This document shows positions 63,570-64,000 of a stretch of DNA of 64,000 nucleotides, in pieces. The notes under the pieces were generated by a model. The model searched no databases. It was not told where the DNA came from and saw only the letters and a program-made list of their open reading frames with translations. Made by a program: the position numbers and the translations under genes. How positions within the stretch are numbered: position 1 is the first letter of the stretch; each line of letters starts with the position of its first letter. This DNA comes from Clostridia bacterium. GTDB lineage: Bacteria > Bacillota > Clostridia > Lachnospirales > Anaerotignaceae. The stretch is taken from positions 62,001 through 126,000 of the forward strand of contig JALFWW010000015.1 of NCBI GenBank assembly GCA_022786605.1. Direction: 5' to 3'.

Positions 63570-64000
63570 ATGGATACATTTCGTTATTTTATGCCCGTAG
63601 ATACATACTTTGGACGTGGATGTGTTGCAGAACATAAAGAAGCGATGAAAAAATTGGGGAAGAAAGCCATGATCGTGACTGGCAGAACTTCCGCAAAGAA
63701 AAATGGTTCTCAGAAAGATGTGACAGACGCTCTGGAAGCGCTGGGTATGCAGTGGGTACTGTTTGACGAAATCGGTGAGAATCCCGATGTGGAAACGGTT
63801 GTCCGCGCGGCAGAGATGGCAAAAAAAGAAGCGGTTGATTTTGTCATCGGCATTGGCGGCGGTTCTCCTATGGATGCTTCCAAAGCCATTGCGGTACTGA
63901 CCGCAAATCCAGAAGCGGATGCGGAAATTCTCTTTACAGATCCTTCCGCAAAAGCACTGCCTGTTGTGGAGATTCCTACAACAGCAGGTACTGGCTCTGA
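63570..64000 (+). CDS. Iron-containing alcohol dehydrogenase (5' part only)
   Basis: 143 residues of an incomplete gene; ATG at 63570 behind AAAAAGGAGG. YFMPVDTYFGRG and GGGSPMDASKAIAVL (NAD(P) binding) and IPTTAGTGS are the family marks. The metal-binding His residues lie beyond the window. Members reduce aldehydes or act as butanol, propanediol or lactaldehyde dehydrogenases. Confidence 0.92.
   Translation, partial: MDTFRYFMPVDTYFGRGCVAEHKEAMKKLGKKAMIVTGRTSAKKNGSQKDVTDALEALGMQWVLFDEIGENPDVETVVRAAEMAKKEAVDFVIGIGGGSPMDASKAIAVLTANPEADAEILFTDPSAKALPVVEIPTTAGTGS

Overview
The window reads as chromosome of an anaerobic, endospore-forming member of the Clostridia (Bacillota), most like the Lachnospirales. 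The evidence is a SCIFF ranthipeptide locus, a spoIIGA-sigE-sigG block, a clostridial ylm/sepF/divIVA division cluster, a T-box on proS, an iron-dependent alcohol dehydrogenase and an Orn/Lys/Arg decarboxylase of Gram-positive type. This taxonomic call is inference from gene content. No rRNA, tRNA, CRISPR array, phage or transposase gene was seen. Genes are densely packed, with strong AGGAGG-type ribosome binding sites and many intrinsic terminators.

Layout. 1-5.4 kb: end of a lytic transglycosylase, a peptide-type binding lipoprotein, a GalT-like enzyme, an alpha/beta hydrolase, a HAD phosphatase and a ketopantoate-reductase-like enzyme. 5.5-12.4 kb: PLP decarboxylase, the SCIFF precursor and its radical SAM maturase, a secreted ComEC-like metallo-beta-lactamase protein, a small protein and an HtrA protease. 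12.5-17.2 kb: HlyD-like protein, yggS, sepF, yggT, ylmH, divIVA. 17.3-26.8 kb: lspA, rluD-like, a PyrB/PyrC pair in which both proteins have lost key active-site residues, smc, ftsY and a SUFU-domain protein. 26.9-36 kb: T-box-controlled proS, a secreted two-repeat protein, a MerR regulator with a 19-bp-spacer promoter, isochorismatase-like hydrolase, M29 aminopeptidase, and a sugar kinase plus class II aldolase. 36-45 kb: PqqD-like protein coupled to an OPT transporter, HAD plus thiamine-binding protein, NhaC antiporter, LacI regulator, and an MBOAT/SGNH surface acylation pair behind a short promoter-terminator unit. 45-53.5 kb: a Cys-rich protein, membrane proteins, ferredoxin-nitroreductase, the sporulation sigma cascade (spoIIGA, sigE, sigG) and a DacF-like carboxypeptidase. 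53.6-60.4 kb: comEA, a two-component system, a GerMN protein, comEC and holA. 60.7-64 kb: purA, a DEDDh exonuclease, a small acidic protein and the start of an iron alcohol dehydrogenase.

Two things stand out. First, a roughly 181-bp palindromic element is present in three near-identical copies (near 27.6, 33.6 and 60.5 kb) and one diverged relative (38.7 kb). The three near-identical copies sit between the two arms of what looks like the terminator of the upstream gene; flanking arms at the fourth are shorter. The fourth copy has a different stem sequence that still pairs, so RNA or DNA structure appears to be conserved. Second, the pyrB-like and pyrC-like genes lack residues normally required for carbamoyl-phosphate binding and metal binding, so they may be a pseudoenzyme pair or have a different reaction.

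Regulation visible in the sequence includes several sigma-A promoters with 16-21 bp spacers, a probable Spo0A-box region before spoIIGA, a sigma-F/G-type promoter before sigG, a proline T-box, and a hairpin between the SCIFF precursor and maturase genes.
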